A stretch of 64,000 nucleotides of DNA from the NCBI GenBank assembly GCA_019359115.1, contig JAHHHW010000070.1, positions 20,911-84,910 on the forward strand, written 5' to 3'. Both the position numbers and the translations under genes were made by a program. Of this stretch, positions 49,769 to 58,705 are shown in pieces (the stretch's first letter is position 1; each line of letters begins with the position of its first letter). The notes beneath the pieces are model-generated. The model was not told where the DNA came from, did not search any database, and saw only the letters and a list, made by a program, of their open reading frames with translations. Source of the DNA: Pelatocladus maniniholoensis HA4357-MV3 (lineage in GTDB: Bacteria; Cyanobacteriota; Cyanobacteriia; Cyanobacteriales; Nostocaceae).

Positions 49769-51928
49769 TTACTGCTTCACACCCTTCATCGATAAACCAA
49801 TCCGCTTCAATTTCTCATTCACTTCCATCACTCTGACTTTCACAACTTGTCCCACTTTCACGATTTTCTTCGGATCATCGACAAATCTATCAGCAAGTTG
49901 AGAAATATGCACCAAACCATCCTGGTGAACACCAATATCTACAAATGCGCCAAAATTCGCCACATTTGTCACAATACCTTCTAATTCCATCCCTTCTTTC
50001 AAATCAGAAATTTCTTTAATTCCCTCTTGGAAAGTGGCATACTTAAACTCGGCACGGGGATCTCTGCCTGGTTTTTCTAGTTCTTTGAGGATGTCGCGGA
50101 GGGTGGGTTCACCAACGGTTTCGGTGACGTATTTTTTCAGGTTGGCTTTGTTGAGTTTTTCGGCAACTTCGGTAACTTTTTGTAAGTTTACACCTAAATC
50201 ATGAGCGATCGCTTCCACAACTGCATAACTTTCTGGATGCACGGCGGTATTATCTAGAGGGTTTTTCCCGTTGCGAATCCGTAGAAATCCTGCTGCTTGC
50301 TCAAACGCCTTTGGTCCTAACTTAGGAACTTTCAGCAGTTCCCGACGATTTTTAAAGGCTCCATTTTGGTTGCGATAGGTGACAATGTTATTAGCAACCG
50401 TAGGTGTAATCCCGGAGACAAAAGTTAAAAGTTCCTTGGAAGCAGTATTCAAATCTACGCCGACGTAGTTAACGCAACTTTCGACTGTTTCGTCTAGTTT
50501 CTTTTTCAGCAATTTCTGATCTACGTCGTGTTGATATTGTCCCACACCAATAGATTTCGGGTCTATCTTCACCAGTTCTGCTAGGGGATCTTGCAAGCGG
50601 CGACCGATACTAATTGCGCCACGTACGGTAACATCTAAATCAGGGAATTCTTGGGCTGCAACTTTGCTAGCGCTATATATAGATGCACCAGATTCGTTGA
50701 CTATAACTTTGATTGGTTTGCGTTCCAAACTTTGCAATACTTGGGCGACAAACTCATCTGTCTCGCGGGAAGCTGTACCATTACCAATAGCGATTAACTC
50801 TATCTTGTATTTTTCAATCAGATTTTTCAGTGTTTGTGCAGCTTTGAGGCGCTGTTCGGCTGCTTGATGGGGAAATACTGCTTGATATTCTAAGAATTTC
50901 CCAGTTTCATCCATTATAGCAACTTTACACCCAGTTCTAAAACCTGGATCGATCGCCATTGTTGGTTTCATCCCCGCAGGTGCAGACAGCAGTAACTCCC
51001 GCAAGTTTGCTTCAAATGTCTTAATCGACTCAACATCGGCGTATAACTTCTTCTCTGAGATGACCTCGCTGATCAAGGAAGTTTTCATCAGACGGTTGAA
51101 TGCATCTTTAAGCATTTCCTGGTAAAATTTGCGGATAGGACGATGTTTAGAGCTAATTTCCTGGGATTCTAAATAGGAAAGCACCACATCCTCATCAAAG
51201 CTAATCCCAAAACTCAACACCTCTTCATTTTCACCGCGACACAGTGCAAGTAGATTGTGGGGTGCAATATTCTTAACTTTGATTTGATAATTGCGGTACA
51301 TCTCAAATTTAGTCGTACCTTCAGGATGTTCATCTTTAATCCGTGAGGTAAATATTCCTTCCTCTAGCAAATATTCACGCAGATATGCGCGTAACTCTGC
51401 TTTTTCTGCTACTTCCTCAGCTAGGATATCAGAAGCACCTCTTAGCGCTTCTTCTGGTGTTTTCACTCCTTTTTCTTCAGAAACATACTTCGCTGCTGCG
51501 TCTTCCAAAGATGTAGGTGCAGCATTTTTGTGATTCAGCGATTTGATCAATTCAGCTAGCGGTTCTAGTCCTTTTTCTCTGGCGACAGTAGCGCGGGTGC
51601 GGCGTTTCGGACGGAAGGGTAAATATAAATCTTCGAGTTCCGTTTTTTGTAGACAAGCTTCGATTTTTGCTTTGAGTTCGTTTGTGAGTTTACCTTGCTC
51701 GGCGATCGCATTCAAAATTGTCGATTTTCGTTCTTCTAGTTCGCTTAAGTAGGTATGTCTATCTGCTAAATCGCGCAGCTGGACTTCATTCATTTCTCCA
51801 GTGCGTTCTTTACGGTAACGTGAAATAAAGGGAATTGTTGCACCCTCTGCCAATAGTTCCAGCGCATTTTGCACCTGATAGGCTTTGAGGTTGAGTTCAG
51901 TTGCTAGTAATTGAGGAATGTTCAGCAT
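49769..51928 (-). CDS. tex: Tex-family RNA-binding protein
   Basis: A 719-residue Tex protein (transcription accessory factor). It has an N-terminal helical region (MLNIPQLLATELNLKAYQVQNALELLAEGATIPFISRYRKERTGEM) and the YqgF-like fold (GFRTGCKVAIMDETG). A HhH module follows (YVGVDLNTASKELLTFVSGITPTVANNIVTYRNQNGAFKNRREL), then a C-terminal S1 domain (ELEGIVTNVANFGAFVDIGVHQDGLVHISQLADRF). Length and domain order are normal. I use the ATG at 51928; a TTG at 51955 would add nine residues. It is monocistronic. Confidence 0.96.
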   Translation of the reverse strand: MLNIPQLLATELNLKAYQVQNALELLAEGATIPFISRYRKERTGEMNEVQLRDLADRHTYLSELEERKSTILNAIAEQGKLTNELKAKIEACLQKTELEDLYLPFRPKRRTRATVAREKGLEPLAELIKSLNHKNAAPTSLEDAAAKYVSEEKGVKTPEEALRGASDILAEEVAEKAELRAYLREYLLEEGIFTSRIKDEHPEGTTKFEMYRNYQIKVKNIAPHNLLALCRGENEEVLSFGISFDEDVVLSYLESQEISSKHRPIRKFYQEMLKDAFNRLMKTSLISEVISEKKLYADVESIKTFEANLRELLLSAPAGMKPTMAIDPGFRTGCKVAIMDETGKFLEYQAVFPHQAAEQRLKAAQTLKNLIEKYKIELIAIGNGTASRETDEFVAQVLQSLERKPIKVIVNESGASIYSASKVAAQEFPDLDVTVRGAISIGRRLQDPLAELVKIDPKSIGVGQYQHDVDQKLLKKKLDETVESCVNYVGVDLNTASKELLTFVSGITPTVANNIVTYRNQNGAFKNRRELLKVPKLGPKAFEQAAGFLRIRNGKNPLDNTAVHPESYAVVEAIAHDLGVNLQKVTEVAEKLNKANLKKYVTETVGEPTLRDILKELEKPGRDPRAEFKYATFQEGIKEISDLKEGMELEGIVTNVANFGAFVDIGVHQDGLVHISQLADRFVDDPKKIVKVGQVVKVRVMEVNEKLKRIGLSMKGVKQ

Positions 51929-52179
51929 TGGGTGTCTGTCAGAAAAGCTACTCAATCAAGGTAATACCTTAGATAGCTTTGATGATGCAAGCGTATGATG
52001 GTAATATAATATATTAGACTTTTTTGTAATTATTATTAATGGTGTTGTTGTTTATTAGTAGCACATTGTGGCTTAAAAAAAGCGTGAATGTATAATTGCT
52101 ACACGTTTTTAAACAATAGCTCCAATATTCAATTACTAAAAATTTAGCGCTTCTGGTTTAGTTCAGAGGTGAAAGAAAA

Positions 52180-52623
52180 ATGGCTTTGTTGTTTGTGATA
52201 CCACTTTTTACTGGTCTAGTAGCTGGCTACATCTTCAAAAAAAGTACCGATGAAATTGGTCAGATTATAGGTGTAGTAGCAGCTATTAGCCTAGCTTTAG
52301 GATTGATATTAGCGCCTTGGCAAGTACAGGTTTTGTTGCTAATCGTCGTTTTTGTTAGTACAAAAAAACTCCTACAACAAAACGAGTACAAACTCAAGCA
52401 GCAGGAAAAATATCAAGAACAACTAAACAAGAATCAGAATCAGGAATTAATTAGTTCTCAACCTCAAGAAATTGATAATGAAGCAACACTTAAGTATCGC
52501 GGTAGTAACTACCAAGCACCAGATGTGAATTTTGAAATTCAAGAGGGAGAAGTTGTTGGGAGGTATCGTGGGATTCCTTGGAGAATGCATCAAGTAGTTA
52601 ATACACCCAGAAGTATGGAATGA
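52180..52623 (+). CDS. Membrane protein with C-terminal DUF4278 domain
   Basis: This 147-residue protein has two N-terminal transmembrane helices (VIPLFTGLVAGYIF and IIGVVAAISLALGLILAPW), a Gln/Lys-rich coiled-coil linker and a C-terminal DUF4278 motif. The motif reads ATLKYRGSNYQAPD then EVVGRYRGIPWRMHQ, matching the LxYRGxxY... GxYRGxxW pattern of that domain. The role of DUF4278 is unknown; it is common in cyanobacteria. It is divergent from tex. A start at the ATG 52180 fits, with no competing frame. Confidence 0.7.
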   Translation: MALLFVIPLFTGLVAGYIFKKSTDEIGQIIGVVAAISLALGLILAPWQVQVLLLIVVFVSTKKLLQQNEYKLKQQEKYQEQLNKNQNQELISSQPQEIDNEATLKYRGSNYQAPDVNFEIQEGEVVGRYRGIPWRMHQVVNTPRSME

Positions 52624-52649
52624 TTTTATTGGTCATTTGTCATCCGCAA

Positions 52650-53168
52650 TTATTTTTGTTCGTACATTTGTTTATGTTTTGCTAAAAGCTGGAGATATTT
52701 CTTGTTAGTTTTAGCTTGTATCCACTTTTGGTTAAAAAATTTTGCCGATTCAGCCTTAACAGGGTCTACTTCGTAAGGTAAAATTTCTGTTCGTGCTTGC
52801 TTTTGTGCTTCTGCTGAATTTTCCTTTTGTGGATTTGTTTTATATTTTTTGCCACTTTTGTGGTTTGCATAACGGCGCGAGCCTCCTTCAGAGGAGCTTC
52901 GCTAACGCGTGTAACCCATTTGTAAAAATTTCCGCGCCATATCAGCACCTACAAAATCATCTTGTTCAAGGTAAGCTAAAAACATTTGATAGATTTTTTC
53001 GCTAGATTCTCTAGCGATATCTGGTGTTTTGAAACGCCAATAGGGCAAAATTTCCGATTTATATGGTTCTACTAAAAGTACACCTTGCTCACCTTTGCCA
53101 ACACAATACAACTCAGGGTGTTGTCGAAAATTAATATTTTGAAAGTCTAATGAATAGTCAAATACCAT
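52650..53168 (-). pseudogene. DUF4385-family gene, split by a small hairpin insertion
   Basis: The first part (52902-53168, 88 codons) begins MVFDYSLDFQNINFRQHPELYCVGKGEQG and has VEPYKSEILPYWRFKTPDIA and ARKFLQMGYTR, then meets a TAG within the inserted text. Downstream, in another frame, the expected remainder is intact: RYANHKSGKKY, then EILPYEVDPVKAESAKFFNQKW, ending in MYEQK and stop at 52650. A 26-bp hairpin (52877-52902) sits exactly at the break. The family has unknown function. Either the gene is dead or the truncated form has been kept. Confidence 0.75.
52877..52902. repeat. 26-bp hairpin element within the DUF4385 gene
   Basis: GCGAGCCTCC / GGAGCTTCGC arms (one mismatch) around TTCAGA. 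It introduces the TAG and shifts the frame between MGYTR and RYANHKSG. Probably a short palindromic interspersed repeat. Confidence 0.7.
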
Positions 53169-53246
53169 GTTAGATTTTTATTATTAAAAATAGACTTTCA
53201 AAAAATATTTGTCATCTATCCGCAAAAGTAAATTTTACTAAAATTA

Positions 53247-53711
53247 ATGATATCTAGCACTGACTCTCTCAACACTATTCTGACTCCCGGAGACTTGCGT
53301 CGTGTACATCATATTGCTTTGAATGTCCAAGATATGCAAGCTTCGCGCAACTTCTACGGTAATATTCTGGGTTTACACGAATTAACAGGTGATGAGGTTC
53401 CAGAAACATTAAAAGATTTAGTCACGCAGGGAAAAGTCGCTAACTTTGTTACTCCTGATGGGACTATCCTAGATTTATTCTGGGAACCGAAATTATCACC
53501 GCCAGATCCTAATCCAGAAATCACTTTTACCAGAGCTTATCATCTAGCTTTCGACATAGATCCCTTGAGTTTTGATCGCGCTGTTGAAGTACTCAGACAA
53601 AATCAAATTGCGATCGCACACGGGCCAGTCACTCGTCCCACCGGACGAGGGGTTTATTTTTATGACCCCGATGGCTTTATAATCGAAATCCGTTGCGATC
53701 CAAATAGTTAG
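53247..53711 (+). CDS. VOC-superfamily (glyoxalase-like) protein
   Basis: This 154-residue protein has two VOC modules: RRVHHIALNVQDMQASRNFYGNILGL at the start, and RAYHLAFDIDPLSFDRAVEVLRQNQI, then GRGVYFYDPDGFIIEI near the end. Metal ligand candidates are the first His and the final Glu. Family members include glyoxalase I, dioxygenases and resistance proteins; the substrate is not indicated here. The next gene (53760) follows after 48 bases in the same direction and may be co-transcribed. Confidence 0.85.
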   Translation: MISSTDSLNTILTPGDLRRVHHIALNVQDMQASRNFYGNILGLHELTGDEVPETLKDLVTQGKVANFVTPDGTILDLFWEPKLSPPDPNPEITFTRAYHLAFDIDPLSFDRAVEVLRQNQIAIAHGPVTRPTGRGVYFYDPDGFIIEIRCDPNS

Positions 53712-53759
53712 TGAATAGTTGATAGTCGTTAGTGCTAAATAACAAATGACAAATAACAA

Positions 53760-54044
53760 ATGACAAAAATACAAATTTTCCAAGTTATTGAACAAGCAAT
53801 CACAAAACCTCCAATCCCACACGAACCAGCAAGACAATCATTAAAAGCTTGGGCGATGTATTGCTTGCGAGACAGAGGTTTTAAGGTGGTGTATGCTCAA
53901 AATTCAGATTTTGCTATTGAAATCAAGGGTGGCGAAAAAATTTATTTTAAAGTAGCAAATACTGACGATAATTTAGATCATCAATTTGGTTGGATAGTTT
54001 GGGATAGTACGACGAAAACTGCTAGCCTTGTTCCTCGACAATAG
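53760..54044 (+). CDS. Hypothetical protein
   Basis: This 94-residue soluble protein reads MTKIQIFQVIEQAITKPPIPHEPARQ with AWAMYCLRDRGFKVVYAQNSDFAIEIKGGEKIYFKVANTDD and ends WDSTTKTASLVPRQ. The middle looks like alternating beta strands around Phe/Ile positions. I do not recognise a family name. It follows the VOC gene and ends in a 180-base gap before the cupin gene on the other strand. Confidence 0.65.
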   Translation: MTKIQIFQVIEQAITKPPIPHEPARQSLKAWAMYCLRDRGFKVVYAQNSDFAIEIKGGEKIYFKVANTDDNLDHQFGWIVWDSTTKTASLVPRQ

Positions 54045-54230
54045 TAACTGAAAACATAAAGTCTCAAAGGGAATGGAGAATTGGGAACAGAGGGTTCCCT
54101 ATTTTCTGTCCCTTATTTTGTAAAAAATGAAAGGGTAAGGGGTGTTTCTTCCATCTCTTTCCCTTTTCTTTTTGTCTTTAAACGAGAAGTAGTGCTTACC
54201 CTATAAAGTTTTATTAAAATTGAATTTATG

Positions 54231-54626
54231 CTACAGGCTAGCTAAATTACAATCTAGTGGGCGTTCTATGTCATCTTCACCCAGGTATTCACCATTTTGA
54301 ATTTCCAGAATAATTAGTGGAATAAATCCAGGATTTTCTACTTTGTGAAGTGTGGCTGGAGGAACAAAAGTTGATTGATTTTTGTTCAGTAATTTTTCCT
54401 CTTGACCACAAGTAACCTTTGCTGTACCAGAAACAATGACCCAGTGTTCACTGCGGTGATAATGAATTTGTGGTTTAATGCCTTGCTTTGGCTTAATTTC
54501 AATACGATTAATACTGTAGTTTTTCCCTTTTTCTATAACTTCTACTTTACCCCAATATCGGGTATCAGTATGTAAAGAAGATTGATAAACTGGCAACTGA
54601 GTATTACTGCTTTCATTCTGGTTCAT
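54231..54626 (-). CDS. Cupin, mannose-6-phosphate isomerase type II C-terminal-like
   Basis: This 131-residue single-domain cupin reads YWGKVEVIEKGKNYSINRIEIKPKQGIKPQIHYHRSEHWVIVSGTAKVTCG. The cupin metal ligands are HYHRSEHW, and the second motif is FVPPATLHKVENPG. Sequence matches the C-terminal isomerase domain found in GMP/PMI bifunctional enzymes (ManC type). Here it lacks the N-terminal nucleotidyltransferase and stands alone, so it may isomerise mannose-6-phosphate or be a sugar-binding relative. It is monocistronic. Confidence 0.85.
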   Translation of the reverse strand: MNQNESSNTQLPVYQSSLHTDTRYWGKVEVIEKGKNYSINRIEIKPKQGIKPQIHYHRSEHWVIVSGTAKVTCGQEEKLLNKNQSTFVPPATLHKVENPGFIPLIILEIQNGEYLGEDDIERPLDCNLASL

Positions 54627-54705
54627 AACTAGTTTCTCAACTAGACAGCTATTACCATTCTTCTCTACTGTTAGGTAAAAATGTTGAGTGCTACAGAAAT
54701 TTTAA

Positions 54706-55029
54706 CTACATTTTTTGTAATGAATTTAAGGGAACTTCAGCATTTAACCATTCAAGGAAATTTTGGTTGATTTGTGTGGGTGAAATTTCAGCAATAAAGT
54801 TAGTGTAATTAATCTGTTGATGAATCACTCCTTCAATTTGTTCCCGATAACCTGCTTGAGTTTTCACAACTAGCACCATTTCTGGCTCTTCTGTAATTTC
54901 TCCTTTCCATATGTAAGCACAAGTAATTGGAAACCAATTGACGCAAACAGCTAATTTTTGTTCCAATAAAGCACGACCGATTTGACGTGCTTCATCTGCA
55001 TTATTTAGGGTAATGTAGTAAAGTTTCAT
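54706..55029 (-). CDS. cutA: CutA divalent-cation tolerance protein
   Basis: This 107-residue CutA1 has a ferredoxin-like trimer fold related to PII proteins. The motif ARQIGRALLEQKLAVCVNWFPITCAYIWKGEITEEPEMVLVVKT is diagnostic, including the conserved YxWxGxI and E-E-x-E-M. The protein is associated with copper and divalent-metal tolerance, but a signalling role in cyanobacteria is also debated. The ATG at 55029 is preferred over a TTG at 55035. It is on the same strand as the cupin (79-base gap). Confidence 0.93.
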   Translation of the reverse strand: MKLYYITLNNADEARQIGRALLEQKLAVCVNWFPITCAYIWKGEITEEPEMVLVVKTQAGYREQIEGVIHQQINYTNFIAEISPTQINQNFLEWLNAEVPLNSLQKM

Positions 55030-55478
55030 TTCCAATAAATTTGTTTTTTTTGTGATCTAGATGCTTGACTTTTATGAAAAAATGCGCTTTCAGTATAATT
55101 AAGTTTTAATCTTAATAAAGTTTGCGATCGCTACTTTTGTCGAGTATTAGATCTCCTTATCATATCTATTGATTTGACAACTGGTAGAGTAGGAACAACT
55201 GTGATTAATTGCAAAAGTGTCACATCGCCTCTAGTTTGTCGCCCTCTGCTGCATCTTAATTTATTTTCAATAATAAATAATAATAGACCATTGTTGTTAC
55301 TTACAGTACAGGCTATACAGCTAGTTATGGGTTTGAGGACGAGGATGAATCTATCCGGTCAAAATCTTTAATCTATCTTTAATCTAAATGTTGCAGAATC
55401 AAAAAGTGTCTAACTATAGTGCAGTTAAAGGTAAAAGTAGCCAAAATTAATAGTAGGTATCTATGAGAGATTTGATTT
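55030..55478. other. Intergenic region between divergent genes
   Basis: 449 bases with a HIP1-like GCGATCGC at about 55124 and AT-rich text; a 65-codon frame here has no ribosome-binding site or family resemblance. It should contain promoters for cutA and the exported protein at 55479, but none can be assigned by eye. Confidence 0.4.
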
Positions 55479-55868
55479 ATGAAACGCTTACTTGTTCATT
55501 TGGTAGTTTTAGTTAGTACACTCAGCGTTATTCCGAGTGCTTATGCTAACCCAGTGAATACTCCAATCACCAATCGAAGTCATCGAGCTGGTTTTTTAGT
55601 TACCAAACCAGTGACGATTAAGAATAACTGGGGTAATGTCAGTAACCGAAATAATAGTCTCAGACAAACTGCTGGTTCAATTTCAGTCGTCAGACAGCAG
55701 GGATGCACAAAAATTGACCCACTTGAAATAATTCAGAATCCTGGTTTAATCATCAAGGAATGCGAAGAACGAAAAAATCAAACTCCTGAGTATCTCCAGC
55801 CAATAGAGTATTTCAAGACTCCAAAACAAATCAATTCTGGTGTTAATGTTACGGTTACTAAATTTTGA
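55479..55868 (+). CDS. Exported hypothetical protein
   Basis: This 129-residue protein has a clear signal peptide (MKRLLVHLVVLVSTLSVIPSAYA, cleavage after AYA). The mature part is polar and Asn/Thr-rich (VNTPITNRSHRAGFLVTKPVTIKNNWG) with two Cys (GCTKIDPLE and KECEERKN) that could form a disulfide. I do not recognise the family. A dispersed hairpin at 55921 follows the stop. Function unknown. Confidence 0.7.
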   Translation: MKRLLVHLVVLVSTLSVIPSAYANPVNTPITNRSHRAGFLVTKPVTIKNNWGNVSNRNNSLRQTAGSISVVRQQGCTKIDPLEIIQNPGLIIKECEERKNQTPEYLQPIEYFKTPKQINSGVNVTVTKF

Positions 55869-55920
55869 CTTCACCAAATTAGTTAAAATAACTAAAATTC
55901 TGATAGATATTAGATTTATT

Positions 55921-55948
55921 GTAGGGGCATACAGATGTACGCCTCTAC
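55921..55948 (+). terminator. Hairpin after the exported protein gene
   Basis: Arms GTAGGGGCATAC / GTACGCCTCTAC with two mismatched positions around AGAT, related in style to the hairpin at 3458. There is no U-tract, so termination is not certain. Confidence 0.4.
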
Positions 55949-56043
55949 CGATGTCTTTGGATGATAAAAAATGAAACGCTGTAACTAATTTTGCTAATTG
56001 AGTAAATAAATCAAAGTCATATCACAAACTTTTCAAAATGGTT

Positions 56044-56232
56044 TTATGATTTTCTCTGCTCAACTTTAGTAACCAAATATTCTGCCATTTCAATAGCAAC
56101 TATAATCAATTCTTGCTCTTGCTGACCTTTAGCTCCTTCGTCACTTACAGTTGCATAAATATGAGGATTAGAAAGCATACTAGCTAATAACTGTGTAGCA
56201 ATTTGTTTGACTTCCTTGGCTTTGGATTGCAT
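56044..56232 (-). CDS. Small conserved hypothetical protein
   Basis: This 62-residue helical protein, MQSKAKEVKQIATQLLASMLSNPHIYATVSDEG then QEQELIIVAIEMAEYLVTKVEQRKS, has amphipathic helices and no membrane segment. The composition and start are gene-like, and the style is that of small proteins conserved in cyanobacteria, though I cannot name it. It has no operon partner; the methyltransferase gene is divergent. Confidence 0.6.
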   Translation of the reverse strand: MQSKAKEVKQIATQLLASMLSNPHIYATVSDEGAKGQQEQELIIVAIEMAEYLVTKVEQRKS

Positions 56233-56437
56233 CTTTATTATGCTCCCATATTAATAATACTAATTCCCAGAAATTACACTAAATATTGAAAGACAATTTT
56301 TCATGCCAAAAAAATTGTTTGACTCCTAAGCAAAAATCCACTAATTTAGTTTTACTTTTAAAGTAAAACAACAATGTGAGGAAGTTGTGAGGTAAGCTAA
56401 AGCATATTGAGATATAAGATTAGTAATTTAATTTTTC

Positions 56438-57208
56438 ATGTTACATAATCATTGGAATACAACTCTCTATGAGGATCAACACGGATTTGTTTGGCAGTAT
56501 GGCGAAGATTTGCTCAACTTACTTTCTCCCCAAGTAGGCGATCGCATTCTGGATCTAGGCTGTGGTACAGGACAGTTGACTGACAAAATTGCTACTCATG
56601 GCGCTGAAATCATGGGGATTGATTATTCTCCCGCCATGATTGAAAAAGCGAGACAAAACTATCCGCATTTGCAATTTGATGTTGCTGATGCTAGGAACTT
56701 TCAAGTTGAACAGCCATTAGATGCGATTTTTTCTAATGCTGCACTACACTGGGTCAAAGAAGCAGAAGCTGTTGTCAATTGTATTGACAAAGCCTTAAAA
56801 TCAGGTGGCAAGTTCGTAGCTGAATTCGGTGGTAAAGGAAATGTCAAAGCCATTGTTCAGGCCTTGGAAGATGCTTTGGTGGAACTGGGTTACAATTCTC
56901 CAGGCACAATTAATCCCTGGTATTTTCCGAGCATTAGTGAGTATGCAACGTTACTAGAAAAACAAAATCTCGAAGTAACCTATGCTACCTTATTTGACAG
57001 ACCAACTCCTTTAGAATCTGGTAATACAGGTATGGCGAACTGGCTACAAATGTTCTTCACCAGTCAATTTTTAACAGGAATTTCTCCTACACAACAAGCA
57101 AAAATCATCCAAGCCGTTGAAGAACGTTTGCAGCCTGTATTGTATAAAGATGGTAGGTGGTGGGCAGACTATCGTAGAATTCGCGTAGTTGCTATCAAGC
57201 ATAGATGA
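56438..57208 (+). CDS. Class I SAM-dependent methyltransferase (Tam-like)
   Basis: This 256-residue methyltransferase has SAM motif I ILDLGCGTGQLTDKIA (about residues 39-54), the acidic GIDYSPAMIEKAR, motif II LDAIFSNAALHWV and motif III KALKSGGKFVAEFGG. It resembles trans-aconitate methyltransferase-like proteins. The substrate is unknown. Its stop is one base from the start of the DapF homologue, so the two are very likely one operon and perhaps one pathway. The combination with an active-site-altered epimerase is notable. Confidence 0.85.
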   Translation: MLHNHWNTTLYEDQHGFVWQYGEDLLNLLSPQVGDRILDLGCGTGQLTDKIATHGAEIMGIDYSPAMIEKARQNYPHLQFDVADARNFQVEQPLDAIFSNAALHWVKEAEAVVNCIDKALKSGGKFVAEFGGKGNVKAIVQALEDALVELGYNSPGTINPWYFPSISEYATLLEKQNLEVTYATLFDRPTPLESGNTGMANWLQMFFTSQFLTGISPTQQAKIIQAVEERLQPVLYKDGRWWADYRRIRVVAIKHR

Positions 57209-57209
57209 G

Positions 57210-58064
57210 ATGAAGTTTTACAAATATCATGCTCTCGGTAACGATTATTTAGTAATTAATCCTCAAGATTTACCGTTTGCGCTCACACCTGAGAAAATCA
57301 AAGCAATTTGTCATCGTCATTTCGGAATTGGTTCCGACGGTATTTTATTCGGACCATTACCTTCAGAAATTGCAGAGTTTGCACTTCGTATTTTCAATCC
57401 TGACGGTAGTGAAGCAGAGAAAAGTGGTAATGGCTTGCGTATTTTTTCCCGCTACCTCTGGGATTTAGGATTAGTGAACAAAGAATCTTTTACAATTCAA
57501 ACCCTTGGTGGAATCGTGCGTTCTCTAGTCAAGAATGCAGGAAAAACCGTTCAGGTGGAAATGGGGAAAGTTAGCTTTTGGAGTGATGAGATAGCAGTTG
57601 TTGGCGATCGCGCAGAAGTTATCAAAGAATCAATCTGTGTTGATGACCAAACTTTTTCTTTCTGTGCTGCGACGATTGGAAATCCACACTGCGTAATTCC
57701 TTTACCAGAAGTAACACCCACTCTGGCCAAACAATACGGGCCAAAGCTAGAAATCCATCCACTGTTTCCCAAACGAATTAATGTTCAATTCATGAAAGTT
57801 CTGAATAGAAATCAAATACAAATCGAAATTTGGGAACGTGGAGCAGGTTACACCCTAGCTTCCGGTAGTAGCAGTAGCGCCGCCGCCGCAGTTGCCTATA
57901 AACTGGGTTTATGTGACGCTGATATTACAGTACAAATGCCTGGTGGTTTGATTGATATTCAAGTCAAAAACGACTTCACAATTATTATGACAGGCTCCGT
58001 CACTAAAATATCTCAAGGAAATCTATCCGAGGAATTGTTTGCGTATTACAACAACCCCCGATAA
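57210..58064 (+). CDS. DapF-like epimerase with both catalytic cysteines replaced by serine
   Basis: This 284-residue protein has full DapF length and framework: MKFYKYHALGNDYLVI, CHRHFGIGSDGILFGP, FNPDGSEAE..., IGNPHCVIPL and ERGAGYTLASG. DapF interconverts LL- and meso-diaminopimelate with two Cys bases, in the motifs CGNGxR and CGTGA. Here these read KSGNGLR (Ser72) and LASGSSSS (Ser218). The serine codons are AGT and TCC, checked on the nucleotide sequence. It may therefore be inactive, slower or have another substrate. The cell presumably has a standard dapF elsewhere. Start at the ATG 57210, one base after the methyltransferase stop. The 3' end overlaps the convergent mrpB gene by 19 bases. 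Confidence 0.9.
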   Translation: MKFYKYHALGNDYLVINPQDLPFALTPEKIKAICHRHFGIGSDGILFGPLPSEIAEFALRIFNPDGSEAEKSGNGLRIFSRYLWDLGLVNKESFTIQTLGGIVRSLVKNAGKTVQVEMGKVSFWSDEIAVVGDRAEVIKESICVDDQTFSFCAATIGNPHCVIPLPEVTPTLAKQYGPKLEIHPLFPKRINVQFMKVLNRNQIQIEIWERGAGYTLASGSSSSAAAAVAYKLGLCDADITVQMPGGLIDIQVKNDFTIIMTGSVTKISQGNLSEELFAYYNNPR

Positions 58065-58705
58065 TGAATAAAAACCAAAATCACCGCCCATGATCCCAAC
58101 GCGACTTTGACTGCAACTAACATATTCAGCAAAGGGAGAACTCCACCACTCAAAAGTGTTCCCAATTCTCCGTGTGGTAGTTCCAATCCTATCAGAGTGA
58201 TAACCGCCAACACAATGAAAATCAGAACCGAAACCTTTTCCCATGTAGCAGCGTGCCAGCGTTGGTAGATTGCTTGCATCCACTGCGATGATGAGGTGAT
58301 CGCCACTAGCCCAATCGCTGTTCCGCCTGCTACCCCAGCTGCAAAACCACCACCGGGACTCAGATGTCCCCGAATCGCCAGTTCTATACCCACCAGCGCG
58401 GCAATAGTTGCTCCCAAACGTGCTAAAACAATAGATGTCTGATCGCTGAACTGATAGATTGTGCAGGATGGTCTTTCATTTGCCAACAAAAAATTGGCTC
58501 CCAAGATGGCGATCGAAAATACTACCACTTCAAAAATCGTGTCATACAGTCGATTCCGGAAAATGATACCCGAAACCGCATTCGGTACCCCACTATCTTG
58601 GACAACCGCTTCCACAATCGAGAAAGATAAGTCCGGTGTCGGATTGGGTACTAGCAGCATTTTGACAAACAGCGCTATTCCAGCTGCAATATAGACCCAT
58701 TTCAT
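58046..58705 (-). CDS. mrpB: Mrp antiporter subunit B (MnhB domain)
   Basis: This 219-residue membrane protein has the MnhB signature GHLSPGGGFAAGVAGGTAIGLVAI. It is part of the multi-subunit Na+/H+ (or related cation) antiporter related to complex I. Helices lie at about 1-20, 55-75, 85-110, 125-150 and 175-215. It is the last gene of the seven-gene operon, with a start overlapping the preceding stop by 4 bases. The extra N-terminal ~85 residues include a helix and VVQDSGVPNAVSGIIFRNRLYD, a motif seen in MrpA C-terminal or MrpB-type fusions. Confidence 0.88.
   Translation of the reverse strand: MKWVYIAAGIALFVKMLLVPNPTPDLSFSIVEAVVQDSGVPNAVSGIIFRNRLYDTIFEVVVFSIAILGANFLLANERPSCTIYQFSDQTSIVLARLGATIAALVGIELAIRGHLSPGGGFAAGVAGGTAIGLVAITSSSQWMQAIYQRWHAATWEKVSVLIFIVLAVITLIGLELPHGELGTLLSGGVLPLLNMLVAVKVALGSWAVILVFIHYRGLL

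Noticed and set aside
52766..52948. 60-codon frame within the broken DUF4385 gene
   Set aside because: It is the wrong frame across the C-terminal fragment; the family-like residues lie in another frame.
55174..55371. 65-codon frame between cutA and the exported protein
   Set aside because: No start signal and no recognisable sequence; probably chance.
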